Assembly: GCA_036172665.1 (NCBI GenBank)
Contig: CM069873.1
Location: 33,594,001-33,658,000, forward strand
DNA from: Prosopocoilus inquinatus
Lineage: Eukaryota > Arthropoda > Insecta > Coleoptera > Lucanidae
Length of the DNA: 64,000 nt
Direction: 5' to 3'
A model generated the notes under the pieces. The model had not been told where the DNA came from and ran no database searches. It worked only from the letters and a program-made list of their open reading frames with translations. This document shows positions 12,101 to 24,090 of the stretch, piece after piece. Positions within the stretch are counted from its first letter, which is position 1. Every line of letters begins with the position of its first letter. Both the position numbers and the translations under genes were made by a program.

Positions 12101-13734
12101 TTGTTCCTGTGACGTATTTAATCGATCCTTACTCATCTATCATGTTATTTGACGTTTGAATGGACCCCAGTAACTCTGATGTGAGATACAATGTTCTCGG
12201 ACGCAGCAGAAGCTGGAAATAGTTTTGAACGAAACAACACGTATTAGCGTTGTTCCTGTGATGTATCTAATCGATCCTTAATCATCTATCATGTTATTTG
12301 ACGTTTGGATGGACTCCAGTAACTCTGATGTGAGATACAAAGTTTTCGGACGCAGCAGAAGCTGGAAATAGTTTTAAACGAAACAACACGCATTAGCGTT
12401 GTTCCTGTGCTGTATCTAATCGATCCTTACTTATCTATCATGTTATTTGACGTTTGAATGGACTCCAGTAACCCTAATGTGAGAAACGAAGTTCTCGGAC
12501 GCAGCAGGAGCTGGAAATAGTTTTAAATGAAACAACACGCATTAGCGTTGTTCCTGTGATGTATCTAATCGATCCTTAATCATCTATCATGTTATTTGAC
12601 GTTTGGATGGACTCCAGTAACTCTGATGTGAGATACAATGTTCTCGGACGCAGCAGAAGCTGGAAATAGTTTTGAACGAAACAACACGTACTAGCGTTAT
12701 TCCTGTGATGTATCTATTCGATCCTTAATCATCTATCATGTTACTTGACGTTTGGATGGACTCCAGTAACTTTGATGTGAGATACGAAGTTCTCGGACGC
12801 AGCTGAAGCTGGAAATAGTTTTAAACGAAACAGCACGCATTAGCGTTGTTCCTGTGCTGTATCTAATCGATCCTTACTTATCTATCATGTTATTTGACGT
12901 TTGAATGGACTCCAGTAACCCTAATGTGAGAAACGAAGTTCTCGGACGCAGCAGGAGCTGGAAATAGTTTTAAATGAAACAACACGCATTAGCGTTGTTC
13001 CTGTGATGTATCTAATCGATCCTTATTTATCTATCATGTTATTTGAGGTTTCGATGGACTCTAGTAACTCTGATGTGAGATACGAAGTTCTTGGGCGCAG
13101 CAGAAGCTGGAAATAGTTTTAAACGAAGCAACACGCATTAGCGTTGTTCCTGTGATGTATCTAATCGATCCTTACTCATCTATCACGTTATTTGACGTTT
13201 AGATGGACTCCAGTAACTCTGATGTGAGATACAAAGTTTTCGGACGCAGCAGAAGCTGGAAATAGTTTTAAATGAAACAACACGCATTAGCGTTGTTCCT
13301 GTGATGTATCTAATCGATCCTTACACATCTATCATGTTATTTGACGTTTGGATGCACTCCGGTAACTTTGATTTGAGATACGAAGTTCTCGGGCGCAGCT
13401 GAAGCTAGAAATAGTTTTAAACGAAACAACACGCATTAGCGTTGTTCCTGTGACGTATCTAATCGACCCTTACTCATCTATCATGTTATTTGACGTTTGA
13501 ATGGACTCCAGTAACTCTGATGTGAGATACAATGTTCTCGGACGCAGCAGAAGCTGGAAATAGTTTTGAACTAAACAACACGTATTAGCGTTGTTCCTGT
13601 GACGTATCTAATCGATCCTTACTCATCTATCATGTTATGTGACGTTTGAATGGACTCCAGTAACTCTGATGTGAGATACAATGTTCTCGGACGCAGCAGA
13701 AGCTGGAAATAGTTTTGAACGAAACAACACGTAC
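9118..13734. repeat. 31-monomer (4617-bp) tandem duplication, left copy
   Basis: Positions 9118-13770 match 13735-18387 at an offset of 4617 bp: 31 monomers, one of them 147 bp. Rare marks confirm the alignment: gaagtttag after ctaacacg at 9608 and 14225, cattagccttg at 12100 and 16717, catgttatgtgacg at 13639 and 18256, and gatattctcgg near 11597 and 16214. The one difference I noticed is C at 9384 against T at 14001. The period equals the copy length and the copies abut, so this is a direct tandem duplication. Confidence 0.9.
9974..10120. repeat. 147-bp monomer (2-bp deletion), number 6 of 7, hybrid type
   Basis: This is a copy of the 7147 hybrid monomer at an offset of 2827 bp, with an accidental open frame at 10076-10273. 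Confidence 0.92.
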
Positions 13735-16700
13735 TAGCGTTGTTCCTGTGATGTATCTAATCGATCCTTACTCATCTATCATGTTATTTGACGTTTGGAT
13801 GCACTCCGGTAACTCTGATGTGAGATACAAAGTTTTCGGACGCAGCAGAAGCTGGAAATAGTTTTAAACGAAACAACACGCATTAGCGTTGTTCCTGTGA
13901 TGTATCTAATCGATCCTTACTCATCTATCACGTTATTTGACGTTTAGATGGACTCCAGTAACTCTGATGTGAGATACAAAGTTTTCGGACGCAGCAGAAG
14001 TTGGAAATAGTTTTAAATGAAACAACACGCATTAGCGTTGTTCCTGTGATGTATCTAATCGTTCCTTACTCATCTATCATGTTATTTGGCGTTTCGATGG
14101 ACTCCAGTAACTTTGATGTGAGATACGAAGTTCTCGGATGCAGCTGAAGCTGGAAATAGTTTTAAACGAAACAACACGCATTAGCGTTGTTCCTGTGATG
14201 TATCTAATCGATCCTTACTCATCTAACACGTTATTTGAAGTTTAGATGGACTCCAGTAACTCTGATGTGAGATACAAAATTTTCGGACGCAGCAGAAGCT
14301 GGAAATAGTTTTAAATGAAACAACACGCATTAGCGTTGTTCCTGTGATGTATCTAATCGATCCTTACTTATCTATCATGTTATTTGACGTTTGGATGGAC
14401 TCCAGTAACCCTGATGTGAGAAACGATGTTCTCGGACGCAGCAGAAGCTGGAAATAGTTTTAAATGAAACAACACGCATTAGCGTTGTCCCTGTGATGTA
14501 TCTAATCGATCCTTATTTATCTATCATGTTATTTGACGTTTCGATGGACTCTAGTATCTCTGATGTGAGATACGAAGTTCTTGGGCGCAGCAGAAGCTGG
14601 AAATAGTTTTAAACGAAACAACACGCATTAGCGTTGTTCCTGTGATGTATCTAATCGATCCTTACTCATCTATCACGTTATTTGACGTTTAGATGGACTC
14701 CAGTAACTCTGATGTGAGATACAGTTTTCGGACGCAGCAGAAGCTGGAAATAGTTTTAAATGAAACAACACGCATTAGCGTTGTTCCTGTGATGTATCTA
14801 ATCGATCCTTACTCATCTATCATGTTATTTGACGTTTGGATGCACTCCGGTAACTCTGATGTGAGATACGAAGTTCTCGGGCGCAGCTGAAGCTAGAAAT
14901 AGTTTTAAACGAAACAACACGCATTAGCGTTGTTCCTGTGACGTATTTAATCGATCCTTACTCATCTATCATGTTATTTGACGTTTGAATGGACCCCAGT
15001 AACTCTGATGTGAGATACAATGTTCTCGAACGCAGCAGAAGCTGGAAATAGTTTTGAACGAAACAACACGTATTAGCGTTGTTCCTGTGATGTATCTAAT
15101 CGATCCTTAATCATCTATCATGTTATTTGACGTTTGGATGGACTCCAGTAACTCTGATGTGAGATACAAAGTTTTCGGACGCAGCAGAAGCTGGAAATAG
15201 TTTTAAACGAAACAACACGCATTAGCGTTGTTCCTGTGATGTATCTAATCGATCCTTAATCATCTATCATGTTATTTGACGTTTGGATGGACTCCAGTAA
15301 CTCTGATGTGAGATACAATGTTCTCGGACGCAGCAGAAGCTGGAAATAGTTTTGAACGAAACAACACGTACTAGCGTTATTCCTGTGATGTATCTATTCG
15401 ATCCTTAATCATCTATCATGTTATTTGACGTTTGGATGGACTCCAGTAACTTTGATGTGAGATACGAAGTTCTCGGACGCAGCTGAAGCTGGAAATAGTT
15501 TTAAACGAAACAACACGCATTAGCGTTGTTCCTGTGCTGTATCTAATCGATCCTTACTTATCTATCATGTTATTTGACGTTTGGATGGACTCCAGTAACC
15601 CTAATGTGAGAAACGAAGTTCTCGGACGCAGCAGGAGCTGGAAATAGTTTTAAATGAAACAACACGCATTAGCGTTGTTCCTGTGATGTATCTAATCGAT
15701 CCTTATTTATCTATCATGTTATTTGAGGTTTCGATGGACTCTAGTAACTCTGATTTGAGATACGAAGTTCTTGGGCGCAGCAGAAGCTGGAAATAGTTTT
15801 AAACGAAGCAACACGCATTAGCGTTGTTCCTGTGATGTATCTAATCGATCCTTACTCATCTATCACGTTATTTGACGTTTAGATGGACTCCAGTAACTCT
15901 GATGTGAGATACAAAGTTTTCGGACGCAGCAGAAGCTGGAAATAGTTTTAAATGAAACAACACGCATTAGCGTTGTTCCTGTGATGTATCTAATCGTTCC
16001 TTACTCATCTATCATGTTATTTGGCGTTTCGATGGACTCCAGTAACTTTGATGTGAGACACGAAGTTCTCGGATGAAGCTGAAGCTGGAAATAGTTTTAA
16101 ACGAAACAACACGCATTAGCGTTGTTCCTGTGATGTATCTAATCGATCCTTACTCATCTATCACGTTATTTGACGTTTAGATGGACTCCAGTAACTCTGA
16201 TGTGAGAAACGATATTCTCGGACGCAGCAGAAGCTGGAAATAGTTTTAAATGAAACAACACGCATTAGCGTTGTTCCTGTGATGTATCTAATCGATCCTT
16301 ATTTATCTATCATGTTATTTGACGTTTCGATGGACTCTAGTATCTCTGATGTGAGATACGAAGTTCTTGGGCGCAGCAGAAGCTGGAAATAGTTTTAAAC
16401 GAAACAACACGCATTAGCGTTGTTCCTGTGATGTATCTAATCGATCCTTACTCATCTATCACGTTATTTGACGTTTAGATGGACTCCAGTAACTCTGATG
16501 TGAGATACAAAGTTTTCGGACGCAGCAGAAGCTGGAAATAGTTTTAAATGAAACAACACGCATTAGCGTTGTTCCTGTGATGTATCTAATCGATCCTTAC
16601 TCATCTATCATGTTATTTGACGTTTGGATGCACTCCGGTAACTCTGATGTGAGATACGAAGTTCTCGGGCGCAGCTGAAGCTAGAAATAGTTTTAAACGA

Positions 16701-18387
16701 AACAACACGCATTAGCCTTGTTCCTGTGACGTATTTAATCGATCCTTACTCATCTATCATGTTATTTGACGTTTGAATGGACCCCAGTAACTCTGATGTG
16801 AGATACAATGTTCTCGGACGCAGCAGAAGCTGGAAATAGTTTTGAACGAAACAACACGTATTAGCGTTGTTCCTGTGATGTATCTAATCGATCCTTAATC
16901 ATCTATCATGTTATTTGACGTTTGGATGGACTCCAGTAACTCTGATGTGAGATACAAAGTTTTCGGACGCAGCAGAAGCTGGAAATAGTTTTAAACGAAA
17001 CAACACGCATTAGCGTTGTTCCTGTGCTGTATCTAATCGATCCTTACTTATCTATCATGTTATTTGACGTTTGAATGGACTCCAGTAACCCTAATGTGAG
17101 AAACGAAGTTCTCGGACGCAGCAGGAGCTGGAAATAGTTTTAAATGAAACAACACGCATTAGCGTTGTTCCTGTGATGTATCTAATCGATCCTTAATCAT
17201 CTATCATGTTATTTGACGTTTGGATGGACTCCAGTAACTCTGATGTGAGATACAATGTTCTCGGACGCAGCAGAAGCTGGAAATAGTTTTGAACGAAACA
17301 ACACGTACTAGCGTTATTCCTGTGATGTATCTATTCGATCCTTAATCATCTATCATGTTACTTGACGTTTGGATGGACTCCAGTAACTTTGATGTGAGAT
17401 ACGAAGTTCTCGGACGCAGCTGAAGCTGGAAATAGTTTTAAACGAAACAGCACGCATTAGCGTTGTTCCTGTGCTGTATCTAATCGATCCTTACTTATCT
17501 ATCATGTTATTTGACGTTTGAATGGACTCCAGTAACCCTAATGTGAGAAACGAAGTTCTCGGACGCAGCAGGAGCTGGAAATAGTTTTAAATGAAACAAC
17601 ACGCATTAGCGTTGTTCCTGTGATGTATCTAATCGATCCTTATTTATCTATCATGTTATTTGAGGTTTCGATGGACTCTAGTAACTCTGATGTGAGATAC
17701 GAAGTTCTTGGGCGCAGCAGAAGCTGGAAATAGTTTTAAACGAAGCAACACGCATTAGCGTTGTTCCTGTGATGTATCTAATCGATCCTTACTCATCTAT
17801 CACGTTATTTGACGTTTAGATGGACTCCAGTAACTCTGATGTGAGATACAAAGTTTTCGGACGCAGCAGAAGCTGGAAATAGTTTTAAATGAAACAACAC
17901 GCATTAGCGTTGTTCCTGTGATGTATCTAATCGATCCTTACACATCTATCATGTTATTTGACGTTTGGATGCACTCCGGTAACTTTGATTTGAGATACGA
18001 AGTTCTCGGGCGCAGCTGAAGCTAGAAATAGTTTTAAACGAAACAACACGCATTAGCGTTGTTCCTGTGACGTATCTAATCGACCCTTACTCATCTATCA
18101 TGTTATTTGACGTTTGAATGGACTCCAGTAACTCTGATGTGAGATACAATGTTCTCGGACGCAGCAGAAGCTGGAAATAGTTTTGAACTAAACAACACGT
18201 ATTAGCGTTGTTCCTGTGACGTATCTAATCGATCCTTACTCATCTATCATGTTATGTGACGTTTGAATGGACTCCAGTAACTCTGATGTGAGATACAATG
18301 TTCTCGGACGCAGCAGAAGCTGGAAATAGTTTTGAACGAAACAACACGTACTAGCGTTGTTCCTGTGATGTATCTAATCGATCCTTA
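13735..18387. repeat. 31-monomer (4617-bp) tandem duplication, right copy
   Basis: This copy is almost identical to 9118-13770. The left junction lies in a monomer that begins like the cgtactag subtype and continues with gcactccgg. The match ends near 18387, where this copy has ccttaatc and the left copy has ccttactc. The last 550 bp also belong to the 42-monomer offset repeat, so the duplication came before or overlapped a later exchange. Confidence 0.88.
14591..14737. repeat. 147-bp monomer (2-bp deletion), number 7 of 7, hybrid type
   Basis: This is a copy of the 9974 monomer in the 4617-bp tandem duplication, with an accidental open frame at 14693-14890. No 147-bp monomer occurs to its right in the window. 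Confidence 0.92.
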
Positions 18388-21300
18388 ATCATCTATCATG
18401 TTATTTGACGTTTGGATGGACTCCAGTAACTTTGATGTGAGATACGAAGTTCTCGGACGCAGCTGAAGCTGGAAATAGTTATAAACGAAACAACACGCAT
18501 TAGCGTTGTTCCTGTGCTGTATCTAATCGATCCTTACTTATCTATCATGTTATTTGACGTTTGGATGGACTCCAGTAACCCTAATGTGAGAAACGAAGTT
18601 CTCGGACGCAGCAGGAGCTGGAAATAGTTTTAAATGAAACAACACGCATTAGCGTTGTTCCTGTGATGTATCTAATCGATCCTTATTTATCTATCATGTT
18701 ATTTGACGTTTCGATGGACTCTAGTAACTCTGATGTGAGATACGAAGTTCTTGGGCGCAGCAGAAGCTGGAAATAGTTTTAAACGAAGCAACACGCATTA
18801 GCGTTGTTCCTGTGATGTATCTAATCGATCCTTACTCATCTATCACGTTATTTGACGTTTAGATGGACTCCAGTAACTCTGATGTGAGATACAAAGTTTT
18901 CGGACGCAGCAGAAGCTGGAAATAGTTTTAAATGAAACAACACGCATTAGCGTTGTTCCTGTGATGTATCTAATCGATCCTTACTCATCTATCATGTTAT
19001 TTGACGTTTGGATGCACTCCGGTAACTCTGATGTGAGATACGAAGTTCTCGGGCGCAGCTGAAGCTAGAAATAGTTTTAAACGAAACAACACGCATTAGC
19101 GTTGTTCCTGTGACGTACTTAATCGATCCTTACTCATCTATCATGTTATTTGACGTTTGAATGGACCCCAGTAACTCTGATGTGAGATACAATGTTCTCG
19201 GACGCAGCAGAAGCTGGAAATAGTTTTGAACGAAACAACACGTATTAGCGTTGTTCCTGTGATGTATCTAATCGATCCTTAATCATCTATCATGTTATTT
19301 GACGTTTGGATGGACTCCAGTAACTCTGATGTGAGATACAAAGTTTTCGGACGCAGCAGAAGCTGGAAATAGTTTTAAATGAAACAACACGCATTAGCGT
19401 TGTTCCTGTGATGTATCTAATCGATCCTTAATCATCTATCATGTTATTTGACGTTTGGATGGACTCCAGTAACTCTGATGTGAGATACAATGTTCTCGGA
19501 CGCAGCAGAAGCTGGAAATAGTTTTGAACGAAACAACACGTACTAGCGTTATTCCTGTGATGTATCTATTCGATCCTTAATCATCTATCATGTTATTTGA
19601 CGTTTAGATGGACTCCAGTAACTCTGATGTGAGATACAAAGTTTTCGGACGCAGCAGAAGCTGGAAATAGTTTTAAATGAAACAACACGCATTAGCGTTG
19701 TTCCTGTGATGTATCTAATCGATCCTTACTCATCTATCATGTTATTTGACGTTTGGATGCACTCCGGTAACTCTGATGTGAGATACGAAGTTCTCGGGCG
19801 CAGCTGAAGCTAGAAATAGTTTTAAACGAAACAACACGCATTAGCGTTGTTCCTGTGACGTATTTAATCGATCCTTACTCATCTATCATGTTATTTGACG
19901 TTTGAATGGACCCCAGTAACTCTGATGTGAGATACAATGTTCTCGGACGCAGCAGAAGCTGGAAATTGTTTTGAACGAAACAACACGTATTAGCGTTGTT
20001 CCTGTGATGTATCTAATCGATCCTTAATCATCTATCATGTTATTTGACGTTTGGATGGACTCCAGTAGCTCTGCAGTGAGATACAAAGTCTTCGGACGCA
20101 GCAGAAGCTGGAAATAGTTTTAAACGAAACAACACGCATTAGCGTTGTTCCTGTGATGTATCTAATCGATCCTTAATCATCTATCATGTTATTTGACGTT
20201 TGGATGGACTCCAGTAACTCTGATGTGAGATACAATGTTCTCGGACGCAGCAGAAGCTGGAAATAGTTTTGAACGAAACAACACGTACTAGCGTTATTCC
20301 TGTGATGTATCTATTCGATCCTTAATCATCTATCATGTTATTTGACGTTTGGATGGACTCCAGTAACTTTGATGTGAGATACGAAGTTCTCGGACGCAGC
20401 TGAAGCTGGAAATAATTTTAAATGAAACAACACGCATTAGCGTTGTTCCTGTGCTGTATCTAATCGATCCTTACTCATCTATCATGTTATTTGACGTTTC
20501 GATGGACTCCAGTAACTCTAATGTGAGATACGAAATTTTCGGACGCAGCAGAAGCTGGAAATAGTTTTAAACGAAACAACACGCATTAGCGTTGTTCCTG
20601 TGATGTATCTAATCGATTCTTACTCATCTATCATGTTATTTGGCGTTTCGATGGACTCCAGTAACTTTGATGTGAGATACGAAGTTCTCGGGCGCAGCTG
20701 AAGCTAGAAATAGTTTTAAACGAAACAACACGCATTAGCGTTGTTCCTGTGATGTATCTAATCGATCCTTACTCATCTATCATGTTATTTGACGTTTGAA
20801 TGGACTCCAGTAACTCTGATGTGAGATACAAAGTTTTCGGACGCAGCAGAAGCTGGAAATAGTTTTAAATGAAACAACACGCATTAGCGTTGTTCCTGTG
20901 ATGTATCTAATCGATCCTTACTCATCTATCATGTTATTTGACGTTTGGATGCACTCCGGTAACTCTGATGTGAGATACGAAGTTCTCGGACGCAGCAGAA
21001 GCTGGAAATAGTTTTGAACGAAACAACACGTATTAGCGTTGTTCCTGTGATGTATCTAATCGATCCTTACTTATCTACTATGTTATTTGACGTTTCGATG
21101 GACTCCAGTAACTCTGATGTGAGATACGAAATTTTCGGACGCAGCAGAAGCTGGAAATAGTTTTAAATGAAACAACACGCATTAGCGTTGTTCCTGTGAT
21201 GTATCTAATCGATCCTTACTCATCTATCATGTTATTTGACGTTTGGATGCACTCCGGTAACTTTGATGTGAGATACGAAGTTCTCGGGCGCAGCTGAAGT

Positions 21301-22437
21301 TAGAAATAGTTTTAAACGAAACAACACGCATTAGCGTTGTTCCTGTGACGTATCTAATCGATCCTTACTCATCTATCATGTTATTTGACGTTTGAATGGA
21401 CTCCAGTAACTCTGATGTGAGATACAATGTTCTCGGACGCAGCAGAAGCTGGAAATAGTTTTGAACGAAACAACACGTACTAGCGTTGTTCCTGTGATGT
21501 ATCTAATCGATCCTTAATCATCTGTCATGTTTTTTGACGTTTGGATGGACTCCAGTAACTTTGATGTGAGATACGAAGTTCTCGGACGCAGCTGAAGCTG
21601 GAAATAGTTTTAAATGAAACAACACGCATTAGCGTTGTTCCTGTGCTGTATCTAATCGATCCTTACTTATCTATCATGTTATTTGACGTTTGGATGGACT
21701 CCAGTAACCCTGATGTGAGAAACGAAGTTCTCGGACGCAGCAGAAGCTGGAAATAGTTTTAAATGAAACAACACGCATTAGCGTTGTTCCTGTGATGTAT
21801 CTAATCGATCCTTATTTATCTATCATGTTATTTGACGTTTCGATGGACTCTAGTAACTCTGATGTGAGATACGAAGTTCTTGGGCGCAGCAGAAGCTGGA
21901 AATAGTTTTAAACGAAGCAACACGCATTAGCGTTGTTCCTGTGATGTATCTAATCGATCCTTACTCATCTATCACGTTATTTGACGTTTAGATGGACTTC
22001 AGTAACTCTGATGTGAGATACAAAGTTTTCGGACGCAGCAGAAGCTGGAAATAGTTTTAAATGAAACAACACGCATTAGCGTTGTTTCTGTGATGTATCT
22101 AATCGATCCTTACACATCTATCATGTTATTTGACGTTTGGATGCACTCCGGTAACTTTGATTTGAGATACGAAGTTCTCGGGCGCAGCTGAAGCTAGAAA
22201 TAGTTTTAAACGAAACAACACGCATTAGCGTTGTTCCTGTGACGTATCTAATCGATCCTTACTCATCTATCATGTTATTTGACGTTTGAATGGACTCCAG
22301 TAACTCTGATGTGAGATACAATGTTCTCGGACGCAGCAGAAGCTGGAAATAGTTTTGAACGAAACAACACGTATTAGCGTTGTTCCTGTGACGTATCTAA
22401 TCGATCCTTACTCATCTATCATGTTATTTGACGTTTG
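17833..22437. repeat. Block D, left copy (offset 6258 bp, 42 monomers)
   Basis: This stretch matches 24091-28695 at exactly 6258 bp. The rare marks are catgttatgtgacg (18256 and 24514), tagttataaacg (about 18480 and 24738), gtagctctgcagtgag (20073 and 26331), catctgtcatg with a TTTTTT run (about 21522 and 27780), and gttgtttctg (about 22082 and 28340). I noticed differences only at 21615/27873 and 19688/25946. The matched length (about 4.6 kb) is shorter than the offset, so the copies are separated by 22438-24090 rather than adjacent. Confidence 0.88.
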
Positions 22438-24090
22438 GATGGACTCCAGTAACCCTGATGTGAGAAACGATGTTATCGGACGCAGCAGAAGCTGGAAATA
22501 GTTTTAAATGAAACAACACGCATTAGCGTTGTTCCTGTGATGTATCTAATCGATCCTTACTCATCTATCATGTTATTTGACGTTTGGATGCACTCCGGTA
22601 ACTCTGATGTGAGATACGAAGTTCTCGGGCGCAGCTGAAGCTAGAAATAGTTTTAAACGAAACAACACGCATTAGCGTTGTTCCTGTGACGTACTTAATC
22701 GATCCTTATTCATCTATCATGTTATTTGACGTTTCGATGGACTCTAGTAACTCTGATGTGAGATACGAAGTTCTTGGGCGCAGCAGAAGCTGGAAATAGT
22801 TTTAAACGAAACAACACGCATTAGCGTTGTTCCTGTGATGTATCTAATCGATCCTTACTCATCTATCACGTTATTTGACGTTTAGACGGACTCCAGTAAC
22901 TCTGATGTGAGATACAAAGTTTTCGGACGCAGCAGAAGCTGGAAATAGTTTTAAATGAAACAACACGCATTAGCGTTGTTCCTGTGATGTATCTAATCGA
23001 TCCTTACTCATCTATCATGTTATTTGACGTTTGGATGCACTCCGGTAACTCTGATGTGAGATACGAAGTTCTCGGGCGCAGCTGAAGCTAGAAATAGTTT
23101 TAAACGAAACAACACGCATTAGCGTTGTTCCTGTGACGTACTTAATCGATCCTTATTCATCTATCATGTTATTTGACGTTTGAATGGACCCCAGTAACTC
23201 TGATGTGAGATACAATGTTCTCGGACGCAGCAGAAGCTGGAAATAGTTTTGAACGAAACAACACGTATTAGCGTTGTTCCTGTGATGTATCTAATCGATC
23301 CTTAATCATCTATCATGTTATTTGACGTTTGGATGGACTCCAGTAACTCTGATGTGAGATACAAAGTTTTCGGACGCAGCAGAAGCTGGAAATAGTTTTA
23401 AACGAAACAACACGCATTAGCGTTGTTCCTGTGATGTATCTAATCGATCCTTAATCATCTATCATGTTATTTGACGTTTGGATGGACTCCAGTAACTCTG
23501 ATGTGAGATACAATGTTCTCGGACGCAGCAGAAGCTGGAAATAGTTTTGAACGAAACAACACGTACTAGCGTTATTCCTGTGATGTATCTATTCGATCCT
23601 TAATCATCTATCATGTTATTTGACGTTTGGATGGACTCCAGTAACTTTGATGTGAGATACGAAGTTCTCGGACGCAGCTGAAGCTGGAAATAGTTTTAAA
23701 CGAAACAACACGCATTAGCGTTGTTCCTGTGCTGTATCTAATCGATCCTTACTTATCTATCATGATATTTGACGTTTGGATGGACTCCAGTAACCCTGAT
23801 GTGAGAAAGGAAGTTCTCGGACGCAGCAGAAGCTGGAAATAGTTTTAAATGAAACAACACGCATTAGCGTTGTTCCTGTGATGTATCTAATCGATCCTTA
23901 TTTATCTATCATGTTATTTGACGTTTCGATGGACTCTAGTAACTCTGATGTGAGATACGAAGTTCTTGGGCGCAGCAGAAGCTGGAAATAGTTTTAAACG
24001 AAGCAACACGCATTAGCGTTGTTCCTGTGATGTATCTAATCGATCCTTACTCATCTATCACGGTATTTGACGTTTAGATGGACTCCAGTA
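22438..24090. repeat. Spacer monomers between the block D copies, with a three-monomer local repeat
   Basis: These are ordinary satellite monomers, but they do not match at the 6258-bp offset. Within them a rare gtacttaatcg with ccttattc mark occurs at 22691 and 23138, 447 bp (three monomers) apart, which indicates a local three-monomer duplication. The monomer around 22712-22734 is a hybrid of two subtypes. A gttatcgg variant near 22473 was seen nowhere else. From about 23160 the sequence matches a segment near 57.3 kb. Confidence 0.75.

Noticed and set aside
1095..14890. Seven open frames of 65-86 codons (1095, 3924, 6157, 7249, 8984, 10076, 14693) with similar predicted products
   Set aside because: Each falls exactly on a 147-bp monomer, whose length is divisible by three, so the frame stays open into the next 149-bp monomer. 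The products are translations of the satellite itself, with a 49-residue internal repeat. No start context, codon bias or conserved domain supports them.
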